From assembly GCA_007136055.1 (NCBI GenBank), contig SLHT01000247.1, forward strand, positions 1 to 10,949: DNA of 10,949 bases. The letters run 5' to 3'. This document shows positions 1 through 6,449 of this stretch, piece after piece. The DNA is from Syntrophomonadaceae bacterium (GTDB lineage: Bacteria; Bacillota; Dethiobacteria; DTU022). A program made the translations under genes and the position numbers. Every line of letters starts with the position of its first letter. The stretch's first letter is position 1. The notes under the pieces are model-generated. The model did no database searches and had not been told where the DNA came from. It saw nothing but the letters and a program-made list of their open reading frames with translations.

Positions 1-3
1 CAT
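1..3 (-). CDS. Start codon of an unidentified leftward gene (partial)
   Basis: An ATG on the minus strand occupies the first three bases. It is preceded, at the proper 5-nt distance, by GGGAGG (complement of 9-14) and by a promoter-like element further upstream. Only the start codon is inside the window, so the product cannot be named. It would be transcribed in the same direction as the helicase gene to its right. DNA ligase often follows pcrA in Firmicutes, but nothing here tests that. Confidence 0.5.
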
Positions 4-42
4 CGTTTCCTCCCGCTTACTCGTTCAATAAAATTAACTTGT

Positions 43-72
43 ATTATACTATAAGCTTTTATTAGATGTCCA
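43..72 (-). promoter_or_regulatory. Sigma-A-type promoter for the gene leaving the left edge
   Basis: On the minus strand TGGACA (complement of 67-72) and a perfect TATAAT (complement of 43-48) are separated by 18 bp. Transcription would begin near position 36, about 33 nt before the ATG at 3-1. The -35 box matches five of six consensus bases. This suggests the left-edge gene has its own promoter rather than relying on readthrough from the helicase across the repeat cluster. Confidence 0.55.
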
Positions 73-118
73 ATTCTTTTCGCCCCCATACCCAACCCAC
101 AAGGTCGGTATTCCTAAA

Positions 119-267
119 GGGACACGCAGGGACACGGGGACAGGTCACTTGTCCCACCATTTAATTACATTAATGGTTTGATAAGGTGGGACAAGTGACC
201 TGTCCCCGTGTCCCGTTTTAATGGTTTGATAAGGTGGGACAAGTGACCTGTCCCCGTGTCCCGTTTT
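119..267. repeat. Cluster of three 30-bp GC-rich palindromic repeats
   Basis: The unit beginning GGTGGGACAAGTGACC occurs twice as a direct repeat at 185-214 and 233-262, and once as its exact reverse complement at 129-158. All three copies match at 30 of 30 positions. The two direct copies lie in a 48-bp tandem duplication (171-218 and 219-266). A partial copy of the arm, GGGACACG, starts at 119. Each unit also contains its own small inverted repeat (GGGACA, 7 bases, TGTCCC). The inverted pair could form a hairpin with a 30-bp stem and a 26-nt loop just beyond the helicase stop codon. This resembles REP-type elements mobilised by IS200-like (Y1/RAYT) transposases, which is inference. No transposase is in the window. 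Confidence 0.9.
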
Positions 268-282
268 GTAAAATATTGGTCG

Positions 283-2262
283 CTAGAAGCCGCTGTCGTA
301 ATTAACAAGCTGGTAGCTTTCGGATGGCAGTTCTCTTAAGAACAAAGACGGGCCCTCTGAGACTGCTCCGTAGGAGCGGTTGTCTTCGCGGTAAGTGGTC
401 ATGTAAAGGAAACGGCGAGCCCTGGTGGCGGCAACGTAAAACAGGCGTCTCTCTTCGTCTAAGCCTTCACTTTCTGAGCGTTGGCTCGGAAAGTGCCCCT
501 GGTTCATGCCAATGATAAATACGGCGTCCCATTCCTTACCTTTGGCGCTGTGGATGGTCGATAGAGTCAACTGCCCTTCCTGAGCGTTTTCTGGGGCGGA
601 GGTATCGGCAAATACTGATTCTTCAAGAACCAGTGATTCTAAAAATGAAGCCAGTGAATTAAATCTTTCGGCATAAATCATCAGGCGTTCAATTCCGCGC
701 AACCTATCATCGTATTGATCGGGATAATTTTGTTTAAGCATAAAATCATAATTCAAGTCAAGGACGGAAGCGATTAGATGCGGCACCTGGTCTGCCCTGT
801 TTTTATAGATAGCATCAAGAGTATGAATTAAGGTCTCCCAACCGTCCTTGCCCCTCGCCGGGCTTTCTTTGCCCTCAAGGGCAGCCACGAGGGGATCAGG
901 GTTCTGTTTCAGTTTTAACCAGAGTTTATCAAAAGTAGCCTGGCCCAGTCCCTGCTGCAAAGTAGCGATCCGTCGCCAGGAGTTCTGATCGCTGGGATTA
1001 ATAATTACTTTTAGGTAGGCTAGGATATCTTTAATATGCGCTTTTTGAAAAAACTTTATTCCGCCGTAAGTCCGGTAGTTGATTCCCTTCCGGGCCAGGG
1101 CAAATTCAACCTCGGGGGTCAGGTATGAACTGCGATAAAGAACAGCAATCTCATTTAGCGAGATACCATTATTCTGCAGTTCCCAAATGCTTTGCAAAAC
1201 AAATGACGCTTCCTGACGGGCGTCAAACATTTTAGCCACGGCAGGCTTTGCCCCGTTTGGATTATTTGAAAACAGTTTCTTGGGCAGCTGCTGCCTGTTA
1301 TGGCCTATAGAGCAGTTGGCCAACTCAACTATTTCAGGGGTACTGCGGTAATTCTGCTCCATGCGCACTATCTGGCAAAGAGAATATCGTTCGGGAAACG
1401 ATAGAATGTTACCGATATCGGCATGACGAAAGGCATAAATAGACTGGGCGTCATCCCCGACAACACATATTGATGCCGCCCCGGAAAATAGCTCAATAAT
1501 CCTGGCCTGAATTACATTGGTATCCTGAAACTCATCGACCAGCACATGTTTAAAGCGCCTCCTGTACTGCTCACCGACCCGGGGATGCTGCTCGAAGAGT
1601 TCCAACCAGCAGAGCAGCAAATCATCAAAATCAAACGCGTTGCTTTCAAGTTTTTTTCGCTCATAAAGATCAGCGCTGTTCTGCACTACCTCAAGATACT
1701 CGAGACGGTACGGGTAATATTCGTCCATCACTTCCCTGACCGAAAGGCCCGAGTTGCGGGACTGACTTATAATTCGTCCTAGAAGCCCGCGTTTCATAAT
1801 TATTTTTCGATCTTCACTATCGATAGAAAGATCGGCAAGAATATGTTTCAATGTCACCCTGGTGTCATCTTCATCAAATATCGAAAAATTGGGGGTTCTG
1901 CCAAGCAGGGCGGCATGCTTTCTTATTATTCTCGCTCCAATACTGTGAAAAGTACCTGCCCAAAGATTATAAGGCAGAAAACTTAAAAGGCTTTCCAGGC
2001 GATCTTTCATTTCTCCCGCAGCCTTGTTTGTAAAGGTTAGCAGTAGAAGTTGCTCGGGCTGCAAACCGCTTTTAATTAAGTGTGCCGCACGGTATATGAG
2101 CGCTCTTGTTTTACCTGATCCGGGCCCGGCCAGCCCCAGCAAAGCTGGATCTTCGGCTGTAGCAAATTCAAACTGGGCAGGGTTAAGCGCATTCTGCAAT
2201 AAATTAATCCAATCGGGTCCCGCTTTATAATGCCGCTGCGTGTCATAGTTATTATTACTCAC
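283..2262 (-). CDS. uvrD: UvrD/PcrA-type superfamily 1 DNA helicase
   Basis: This is a 659-residue ATP-dependent 3'-5' DNA helicase of the UvrD/PcrA/Rep family, cytosolic, expected to act in repair and in removing proteins from DNA. Motifs appear in order: the Q motif LNPAQ (26-30), Walker A AGPGSGKT (45-52), motif Ia TFTNKAAGEM (76-85), motif II VDEFQDT (242-248), motif III GDDAQSIYAFRHA (269-281), motif IV EQNYRST (302-308), motif V TIHSAKGKEWD (569-579) and motif VI VAATRARR (610-617). The start is GTG, chosen because AAGGA sits just upstream and no nearby ATG is in frame. The protein stops about 45 residues after motif VI, so it lacks the C-terminal extension of typical PcrA (about 740 residues), which contacts RNA polymerase. 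It is divergent from the DUF1538 cassette. Family assignment is certain; the choice between PcrA orthologue and shorter paralogue is not. Confidence 0.95.
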   Translation of the reverse strand: MSNNNYDTQRHYKAGPDWINLLQNALNPAQFEFATAEDPALLGLAGPGSGKTRALIYRAAHLIKSGLQPEQLLLLTFTNKAAGEMKDRLESLLSFLPYNLWAGTFHSIGARIIRKHAALLGRTPNFSIFDEDDTRVTLKHILADLSIDSEDRKIIMKRGLLGRIISQSRNSGLSVREVMDEYYPYRLEYLEVVQNSADLYERKKLESNAFDFDDLLLCWLELFEQHPRVGEQYRRRFKHVLVDEFQDTNVIQARIIELFSGAASICVVGDDAQSIYAFRHADIGNILSFPERYSLCQIVRMEQNYRSTPEIVELANCSIGHNRQQLPKKLFSNNPNGAKPAVAKMFDARQEASFVLQSIWELQNNGISLNEIAVLYRSSYLTPEVEFALARKGINYRTYGGIKFFQKAHIKDILAYLKVIINPSDQNSWRRIATLQQGLGQATFDKLWLKLKQNPDPLVAALEGKESPARGKDGWETLIHTLDAIYKNRADQVPHLIASVLDLNYDFMLKQNYPDQYDDRLRGIERLMIYAERFNSLASFLESLVLEESVFADTSAPENAQEGQLTLSTIHSAKGKEWDAVFIIGMNQGHFPSQRSESEGLDEERRLFYVAATRARRFLYMTTYREDNRSYGAVSEGPSLFLRELPSESYQLVNYDSGF

Positions 2263-2384
2263 AAAACCGATCCTTTCTAGAATATACTGAGCGGATCATA
2301 ACATATTTTATATCCTTCAGCCACTGAAACAACCGGACGACTTAACTGGACAATACTACTTAATTGAGATAACATTATATAAAG

Positions 2385-2413
2385 TTACGTTAAGAGTTAC
2401 CTCACATTATAAC
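2385..2413 (+). promoter_or_regulatory. Candidate promoter of the DUF1538/P-II cassette
   Basis: TTACGT (2385-2390) and TATAAC (2408-2413) are separated by 17 bp, which would start transcription near 2420 and leave a leader of about 20 nt. The ribosome binding site AAGGTG (2426-2431) lies 8 nt before the ATG at 2440. The rest of the 177-bp divergent intergenic region (2263-2439) shows no clear operator. The helicase promoter on the other strand is not obvious; a weak TTGTTT, 16 bp, TAAAAT can be read. Confidence 0.4.
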
Positions 2414-2439
2414 AACTCCACCCTTAAGGTGCTGCTGCC

Positions 2440-3135
2440 ATGGTTAAAGGTGTAAAAGAAATCTTATCTGAAGTCCTCCAGTCAATCATACCTATTGTTA
2501 TTGTCATTTCATTAATCCAATTATTTGTAATCCGCACCCCGATTGGTCTTTTTTGGCAATTCATGGCCGGCGCAGTAATGGTTACCGCAGGCCTGTTTTT
2601 GTTCCTGGTCGGGGTGCGGGTCAGCTTGCTGCCGATTGGCGAGATGGTCGGTTCAGAGTTTACTTCCCGCGGTTCGCTTGCCTTTCTGCTGATAGCCTCT
2701 TTTGTTTTCGGCTTTGTCATAACTGTGGCCGAACCGGATGTGAGAGTTCTTGCCCACCAGGTAGATATTGCCTCCAGGGGAGCGATTGAATCAAACCTTT
2801 TAATTGTCGCTGTCGCCCTGGGAGTCGGTTTTTTCGTGTCACTGGCTATTTTAAGGATCCTGCTCGGCATTCCGATTTTTTACTTGCTGGGGATAGGATA
2901 CATCCTTATAGTTGTCCTCTCATTTTTTACCCCGCCGGATTTTGTCGCTATTTCCTTTGATGCAGGCGGAGTTACTACAGGCCCGATGGCCGTGCCCTTT
3001 ATCCTGGCCTTAGGAGTGGGCGCTACATCTGTCCTGGGCGGCAAGTCAACTGTTTCTGATACTTTCGGCCTGATCGGCCTCGCCTCTATCGGTCCGGTTC
3101 TCGGCGTTATGATCCTGGGGGTGATTTTCGGTTGA
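2440..3135 (+). CDS. DUF1538 integral membrane protein, first of a pair
   Basis: This 231-residue, very hydrophobic protein has about six or seven membrane segments (roughly 14-31, 37-58, 79-97, 119-139, 143-162, 183-198 and 207-230). Two motifs, AEPDVRVL (97-104) and FDAGGVTTGPM (173-183), recur almost unchanged in the next protein. I recognise this as the DUF1538 family, whose function is not established. Conserved acidic residues and glycine-rich stretches inside membrane regions suggest a channel or transporter, which is inference. It starts at ATG with AAGGTG 8 nt upstream. Its stop overlaps the start of the second DUF1538 gene in the string TTGA, so translation of the two is coupled and a heteromeric complex is likely. 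Nothing appears truncated. Confidence 0.85.
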   Translation: MVKGVKEILSEVLQSIIPIVIVISLIQLFVIRTPIGLFWQFMAGAVMVTAGLFLFLVGVRVSLLPIGEMVGSEFTSRGSLAFLLIASFVFGFVITVAEPDVRVLAHQVDIASRGAIESNLLIVAVALGVGFFVSLAILRILLGIPIFYLLGIGYILIVVLSFFTPPDFVAISFDAGGVTTGPMAVPFILALGVGATSVLGGKSTVSDTFGLIGLASIGPVLGVMILGVIFG

Positions 3136-4052
3136 ATTTCTACGCCATCTTCCATGGTTTTGATGAAGTTTTGTCAGAGGTCTTAATGGCCATGAGTCCT
3201 GTCCTGGTTTTATTCCTGTTTTTTCTCCTGGTCTTTAAACTGCCTAAAAAGATGCTGATCAACCTGTTGCAGGGAGTTCTTTTTGCTTTTGTCGGCCTGA
3301 CCCTTTTTCTGCAGGGTGTACACGTCGGCTTCCTCCCTGTGGGCAATGAAATGGGCGCCATATTAGGCGGCCTGCCCCACCGTTGGGTCCTGATTCCCCT
3401 GGGCTTTATCCTTGGCTTTGTAGCTACCCTGGCCGAACCTGCCGTGCGCATTTTATCCAACCAGGTAGAAATAAGTTCAAGCGGCTCGATTAAAAGCAAC
3501 ACCATCCTTTACACCCTCTGTTTGGCTGTTGGCATTTTTATTGCCCTCGGTATGACCAGGATCGTTTACGGCATTCCCTTTTATTACATCATAATTCCCG
3601 GCTATTTGCTGGCTATAATCCTGATGATCTTTTCCAAACCTTCTTTTACCTCTATTGCCTTCGATTCGGGCGGCGTAGCAACAGGACCCATGACTGTCAC
3701 CTTTATTATGGCCATGGCCGTTGGCGCTGCCGACAGGATTGAAGGACGCGATGCTGTAATTGACGGGTTTGGTTTAATTGCCCTGGTTGCCCTGGCCCCT
3801 ATTATTATGGTAATGTTGCTAGGGTTTCTCTATCCTGATGATGAGGAATCTGTTGATAATAATGAAAATGAAGATTTGGCAACCGAAGATGAAGAAAACG
3901 GTGATGAAGTTATATCTGTCCATCAACCGGGAGAAGCTTCACCTGATCCACCAGCGGAAGATGAACAGATTTTAGAAGTTGACAGAGAAGAAGATATTGC
4001 TGAAATAAATGGTAAGGAGGTCAATAATAATGACAAATATACCCAAGCATAA
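3132..4052 (+). CDS. DUF1538 integral membrane protein with acidic C-terminal tail
   Basis: The second DUF1538 paralogue has 306 residues. Its membrane domain (about 1-234) aligns with the first protein along its whole length and carries AEPAVRIL (101-108) and FDSGGVATGPM (177-187). Residues 235-306 are a hydrophilic tail absent from the first protein, with about 27 Asp or Glu in 72 residues and a few prolines, probably disordered. The start is TTG, overlapping the upstream stop codon, with GGGGGTG 8 nt before it, which fits reinitiation. The 3' end overlaps the P-II-like gene by 23 bp, and that gene's ribosome binding site lies inside the tail's coding sequence. A membrane partner that binds the P-II-like protein, perhaps through the tail, is a reasonable guess but unproven. 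Confidence 0.85.
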   Translation: MNFYAIFHGFDEVLSEVLMAMSPVLVLFLFFLLVFKLPKKMLINLLQGVLFAFVGLTLFLQGVHVGFLPVGNEMGAILGGLPHRWVLIPLGFILGFVATLAEPAVRILSNQVEISSSGSIKSNTILYTLCLAVGIFIALGMTRIVYGIPFYYIIIPGYLLAIILMIFSKPSFTSIAFDSGGVATGPMTVTFIMAMAVGAADRIEGRDAVIDGFGLIALVALAPIIMVMLLGFLYPDDEESVDNNENEDLATEDEENGDEVISVHQPGEASPDPPAEDEQILEVDREEDIAEINGKEVNNNDKYTQA

Positions 4053-4377
4053 CTTAATTGTAACCATTGTAAAAAAAGGCTGTTGCGAATGTATAATTAA
4101 AGCAACAAAAGAGGCTGGCGCTGAAGGAGCAACGATTATCCCGGCCCGGGGAGCAGGAATTCATGAACAAAAAAAGCTGTTGAATATACCAATTGAACCG
4201 GAAAAAGAGATAATTTTTACTATTATCCAGGAACATAAAACAGAAGCTGTGATGGAAGCAATAATTGAGGCCGGGAAACTAAATAAACCCGGCACAGGCA
4301 TAGCGTTTATCCTTGAGTTGAAAAATGTAGCCGGAATTGTCCACCTGGTAAAAGCTTTAGAGCAAGCAGAAAAGTAA
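4030..4377 (+). CDS. P-II-like small regulatory protein
   Basis: This 115-residue protein has the ferredoxin-like layout of the P-II (GlnB/GlnK) family. EAGAEGATIIPARGAG (residues 30-45) corresponds to the P-II segment GVKGMTVTEVRGFG that leads into the T-loop, and KPGTGIAFILELKNV corresponds to the P-II segment GDGKIFVLPVEDV. The T-loop region is short and lacks the tyrosine that is uridylylated in classical GlnB, so control by GlnD is not expected. Three cysteines, CCEC at residues 18-21, lie in the first helix. The ATG at 4030 is chosen over an upstream GTG at 4009 because AAGGAGG (4014-4020) sits 9 nt before it. It is coupled to the DUF1538 genes and probably gates or senses for them, as GlnK does for AmtB; the effector is unknown. 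Confidence 0.8.
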   Translation: MTNIPKHNLIVTIVKKGCCECIIKATKEAGAEGATIIPARGAGIHEQKKLLNIPIEPEKEIIFTIIQEHKTEAVMEAIIEAGKLNKPGTGIAFILELKNVAGIVHLVKALEQAEK

Positions 4378-4391
4378 AGAACATCTAAAAT

Positions 4392-4423
4392 TAACAGGAA
4401 AATACTTTAGTATTTTCCTGTTA
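4392..4423. terminator. Hairpin between convergent genes, possible bidirectional terminator
   Basis: TAACAGGAAAATAC (4392-4405) and its exact reverse complement (4410-4423) are separated by four bases (TTTA). The hairpin lies 15 bp after the P-II-like stop codon and 52 bp after the rubredoxin stop. There is no long T-run on the plus side. On the minus side the stem is followed by a short AATTTTAG stretch. The stem itself is AT-rich at the loop end. It is best read as a modest terminator serving both strands. Confidence 0.55.
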
Positions 4424-4475
4424 GTGATAATAGTGTCTTGCGGAATGTATCAAGCTGGACATTTATGCGATAAGC

Positions 4476-4634
4476 TTAAATTTTTTCAAACTCGTCTTTA
4501 CCTACTCCGCAAACCGGGCAAACCCAATCATCAGGAAGATCTTCAAAAGAAGTTCCCGGCGCAATTCCTCCATCGCTATCACCCTCTGCCGGATCATAGA
4601 CATAGCCACATACCTGACATTCGTATTTATCCAT
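4476..4634 (-). CDS. Rubredoxin
   Basis: This 52-residue protein is a complete small rubredoxin, a cytosolic one-electron carrier with a single iron held by four cysteines. The ligands are C6 and C9 in CQVCGYVYDP and C39 and C42 in WVCPVCG. Conserved aromatic residues Y4, Y11, Y13, F30 and W37 and the segment LPDDWVCPVCGVGKDEF are typical of the family, as is the length. The ATG has AAAGGAGG (complement of 4643-4650) 8 nt upstream. In anaerobes rubredoxin usually passes electrons to rubrerythrin, flavodiiron proteins or superoxide reductase during oxygen stress. None of those partners is adjacent here, so the gene stands alone, convergent with the P-II-like gene and divergent from comM, with its own promoter. 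Confidence 0.97.
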   Translation of the reverse strand: MDKYECQVCGYVYDPAEGDSDGGIAPGTSFEDLPDDWVCPVCGVGKDEFEKI

Positions 4635-4656
4635 AAGCTTTTCCTCCTTTGATAAT

Positions 4657-4707
4657 TAATTCAATAATTATTTATTGAATTATAACATAATTCATCTTAA
4701 GATGTAA
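4657..4707 (-). promoter_or_regulatory. Rubredoxin promoter with nested palindromes
   Basis: On the minus strand TTACAT (complement of 4702-4707) and a perfect TATAAT (complement of 4679-4684) are 17 bp apart, giving a transcript start near 4672 and a leader of about 38 nt. Two palindromes overlap it. CATCTTAAGATG (4693-4704) is a perfect 12-bp palindrome that overlaps part of the -35 box and the spacer. TAATTCAATAA (4657-4667) and its exact reverse complement (4672-4682) form an 11-bp inverted repeat with a 4-bp centre, covering the transcript start and part of the -10 box. Both positions suit repression. A peroxide or iron regulator is an inference from the gene's role, since neither site closely matches a PerR or Fur box. 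Confidence 0.6.
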
Positions 4708-4776
4708 CAACTTTGGACTTCCTGTTAAAACCCTAAAACAACTTTACGCTAATTCATTTTTTCAACCTGCAGGATT

Positions 4777-4800
4777 TTTAAATTCACCGGTGAATTTAAA
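4777..4800. promoter_or_regulatory. Perfect 24-bp palindrome, candidate operator
   Basis: TTTAAATTCACC (4777-4788) is followed directly by its exact reverse complement (4789-4800), with no spacer. It lies in the divergent region between rubredoxin and comM, 83 bp before the comM start. A possible comM -10 box (GATAAT at 4816-4821) has no good -35 box, and the palindrome covers the place where that box would be. This suits either a repressor or an activator dimer. It shares the AATTCA/TGAATT half-sites with the inverted repeat in the rubredoxin promoter. It lacks a T-run, so it is not a terminator. Confidence 0.6.
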
Positions 4801-4882
4801 TAATCGTTATAAGCAGATAATATGAAAACAGGACACCCAGTTGTCACAGCAAAAAAAACAGCAATTTTAGGAGGAATAGACC

Positions 4883-6418
4883 TTGCTTGCTAAAGTACAT
4901 TCATGTGCTGTTCTAGGGATTAACGGCATTCCGCTGGAGATAGAAGTTGATATTGCCGATGGCCTTCCAGCTTTCGACATAATCGGTCTGCCTGACGCTT
5001 CGGTAAGGGAAGCTAAAGAAAGGGTCCGGGCGGCAGTCCGCAACTGCGGTTTTTCTTTTCCATACTCGCGCGTAACAGTAAACCTGGCCCCCGCTGATCT
5101 AAAAAAAGAAGGCTCTTCTTTCGACCTGGCTATTGCGGTGGGGCTGCTTGCGGCTACCGGCCAAATTCCCCGTGGCGATATTCTTAAAAATGCAGTTTTT
5201 GTTGGCGAGCTTTCATTAGACGGCAACCTGCGTAGAATTAATGGATCCCTGGCTATGGCTTTATCTTTGAGTGAATTAACCGATTATGCTGATAAAACCC
5301 TCTACCTGCCGCATTCTAACAGCACTGAAGCAGGCCTGGTTAATAAGCTGCAAGTGAAAGGCACTGCAAGTTTAATCCAACTGGCCAATTACCTCTGCGG
5401 AAACGGGGAGCTGCCGGTTCCGGAACCATTACTTGAACAGGCTGAGAGCCATGACGGGAACGAGTTTGATTTTGGTGAAGTCCGGGGCCAGGAAACAGCG
5501 AAAAGGGCCCTGGAAATTGCAGCAGCAGGATCACACAATGTCCTTCTTTACGGGCCACCCGGCAGCGGCAAAACCATGCTGGCCAGGAGGATCCCTTCAA
5601 TTTTACCATCCCCGTCCCTTGATGAGATACTTGAAATAACCAGGATCCACAGCGTCGCCGGACAGTTAAATTCAAACAAACCGCTTCTGAAACAGCGTCC
5701 ATTTCGCAGCCCGCACCACAGTGCTTCAACAGCAGGAATTATCGGAGGAGGTAAAGTGCCGCGGCCGGGAGAAGTAAGCCTGGCCCACCAGGGTGTTCTT
5801 TTTTTTGACGAACTACCTGAATACAACCGCGAAGTTCTCGAAGCCTTAAGGCAACCTCTTGAAGATAGGACAGTTACTGTAACCCGGGCTGCAGCAACTG
5901 TCAGCTACCCAGCCGATTTCATGTTTATCGGTTCAATGAATCCCTGCCCCTGCGGCAATTACGGTGATCCGAAGATAGAATGCCGCTGCAGCCCGACCCA
6001 AATATTTCGTTACCGGTCCAAACTGTCAGGCCCCCTTGTAGACCGCATTGATATCCAGGTAGAAGTGCCGGGGATAAAATTTGAGCAGCTCCGGCAGAAT
6101 GAACCGGGCGAATACTCGGCCGCTATCCGCTCCAGGGTGGAGTCAACCCGGCTCAGGCAGCGAGAAAGATATAAAAATATTAAAGTTGCTTCCAACGCCC
6201 GGCTCAGAGCGCGCCACTTTGAGAAGCACTGCCCGTTAAGCGTTGATGCCCGGCAACTCCTGCACCAGTCCTTTCAAAGCCTTAATCTTTCCATGCGCGC
6301 CCACGACCGCATTATAAAGGTGGCGCGGACAATCGCCGACCTGGACGGATCTGAAAATATTGCCTCGGCACATATTGCCGAGGCGGTCCAGTACAGGAGC
6401 CTGGACCGGCATAGCTGA
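4883..6418 (+). CDS. comM: ComM/YifB-family AAA+ ATPase (magnesium chelatase-like)
   Basis: This 511-residue protein is the usual full length for ComM/YifB. Residues 1 to about 170 form the N-terminal ChlI-like domain with the typical AFDIIGLPDASVREAKERV segment (30-48). The AAA+ domain has Walker A GPPGSGKT (224-231), Walker B VLFFDEL (305-311) and the GPLVDRID segment (383-390). Four cysteines at 355, 357, 367 and 369 (CPCG and CRC) are typical and may bind metal. A C-terminal Mg-chelatase domain follows. ComM from naturally competent bacteria drives branch migration of incoming DNA during transformation; the role in Firmicutes is less clear. The start is TTG with AGGAGG (4869-4874) 8 nt upstream. 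It is convergent with the TIGR00725 gene, and dprA, a common neighbour, is not here. Confidence 0.95.
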   Translation: MLAKVHSCAVLGINGIPLEIEVDIADGLPAFDIIGLPDASVREAKERVRAAVRNCGFSFPYSRVTVNLAPADLKKEGSSFDLAIAVGLLAATGQIPRGDILKNAVFVGELSLDGNLRRINGSLAMALSLSELTDYADKTLYLPHSNSTEAGLVNKLQVKGTASLIQLANYLCGNGELPVPEPLLEQAESHDGNEFDFGEVRGQETAKRALEIAAAGSHNVLLYGPPGSGKTMLARRIPSILPSPSLDEILEITRIHSVAGQLNSNKPLLKQRPFRSPHHSASTAGIIGGGKVPRPGEVSLAHQGVLFFDELPEYNREVLEALRQPLEDRTVTVTRAAATVSYPADFMFIGSMNPCPCGNYGDPKIECRCSPTQIFRYRSKLSGPLVDRIDIQVEVPGIKFEQLRQNEPGEYSAAIRSRVESTRLRQRERYKNIKVASNARLRARHFEKHCPLSVDARQLLHQSFQSLNLSMRAHDRIIKVARTIADLDGSENIASAHIAEAVQYRSLDRHS

Positions 6419-6449
6419 GTCCGTACTTCTGCAATAAGTTAATTAACTG

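Noticed and set aside
119..267. CRISPR array
   Set aside because: Only three units occur, one of them inverted, and the two direct copies are separated by 18 bases that belong to the same 48-bp tandem duplication rather than by unique spacers. No cas genes are present.
2424..3505. Long minus-strand open frames opposite the DUF1538 genes
   Set aside because: Their translations are low-complexity Thr/Pro/Arg-rich sequences with no ribosome binding site, as expected for the complement of hydrophobic membrane protein codons.
4424..4636. A 70-codon plus-strand open frame between the P-II-like gene and comM
   Set aside because: It is the antisense shadow of the rubredoxin gene, which has all four iron-binding cysteines, a strong ribosome binding site and a promoter on the other strand.
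6362..6384. Hairpin GCCTCGGCA / TGCCGAGGC with a 5-base loop near the end of comM
   Set aside because: It lies within coding sequence, encodes normal family residues, and has no T-run. It may be chance, so it is not called a terminator.
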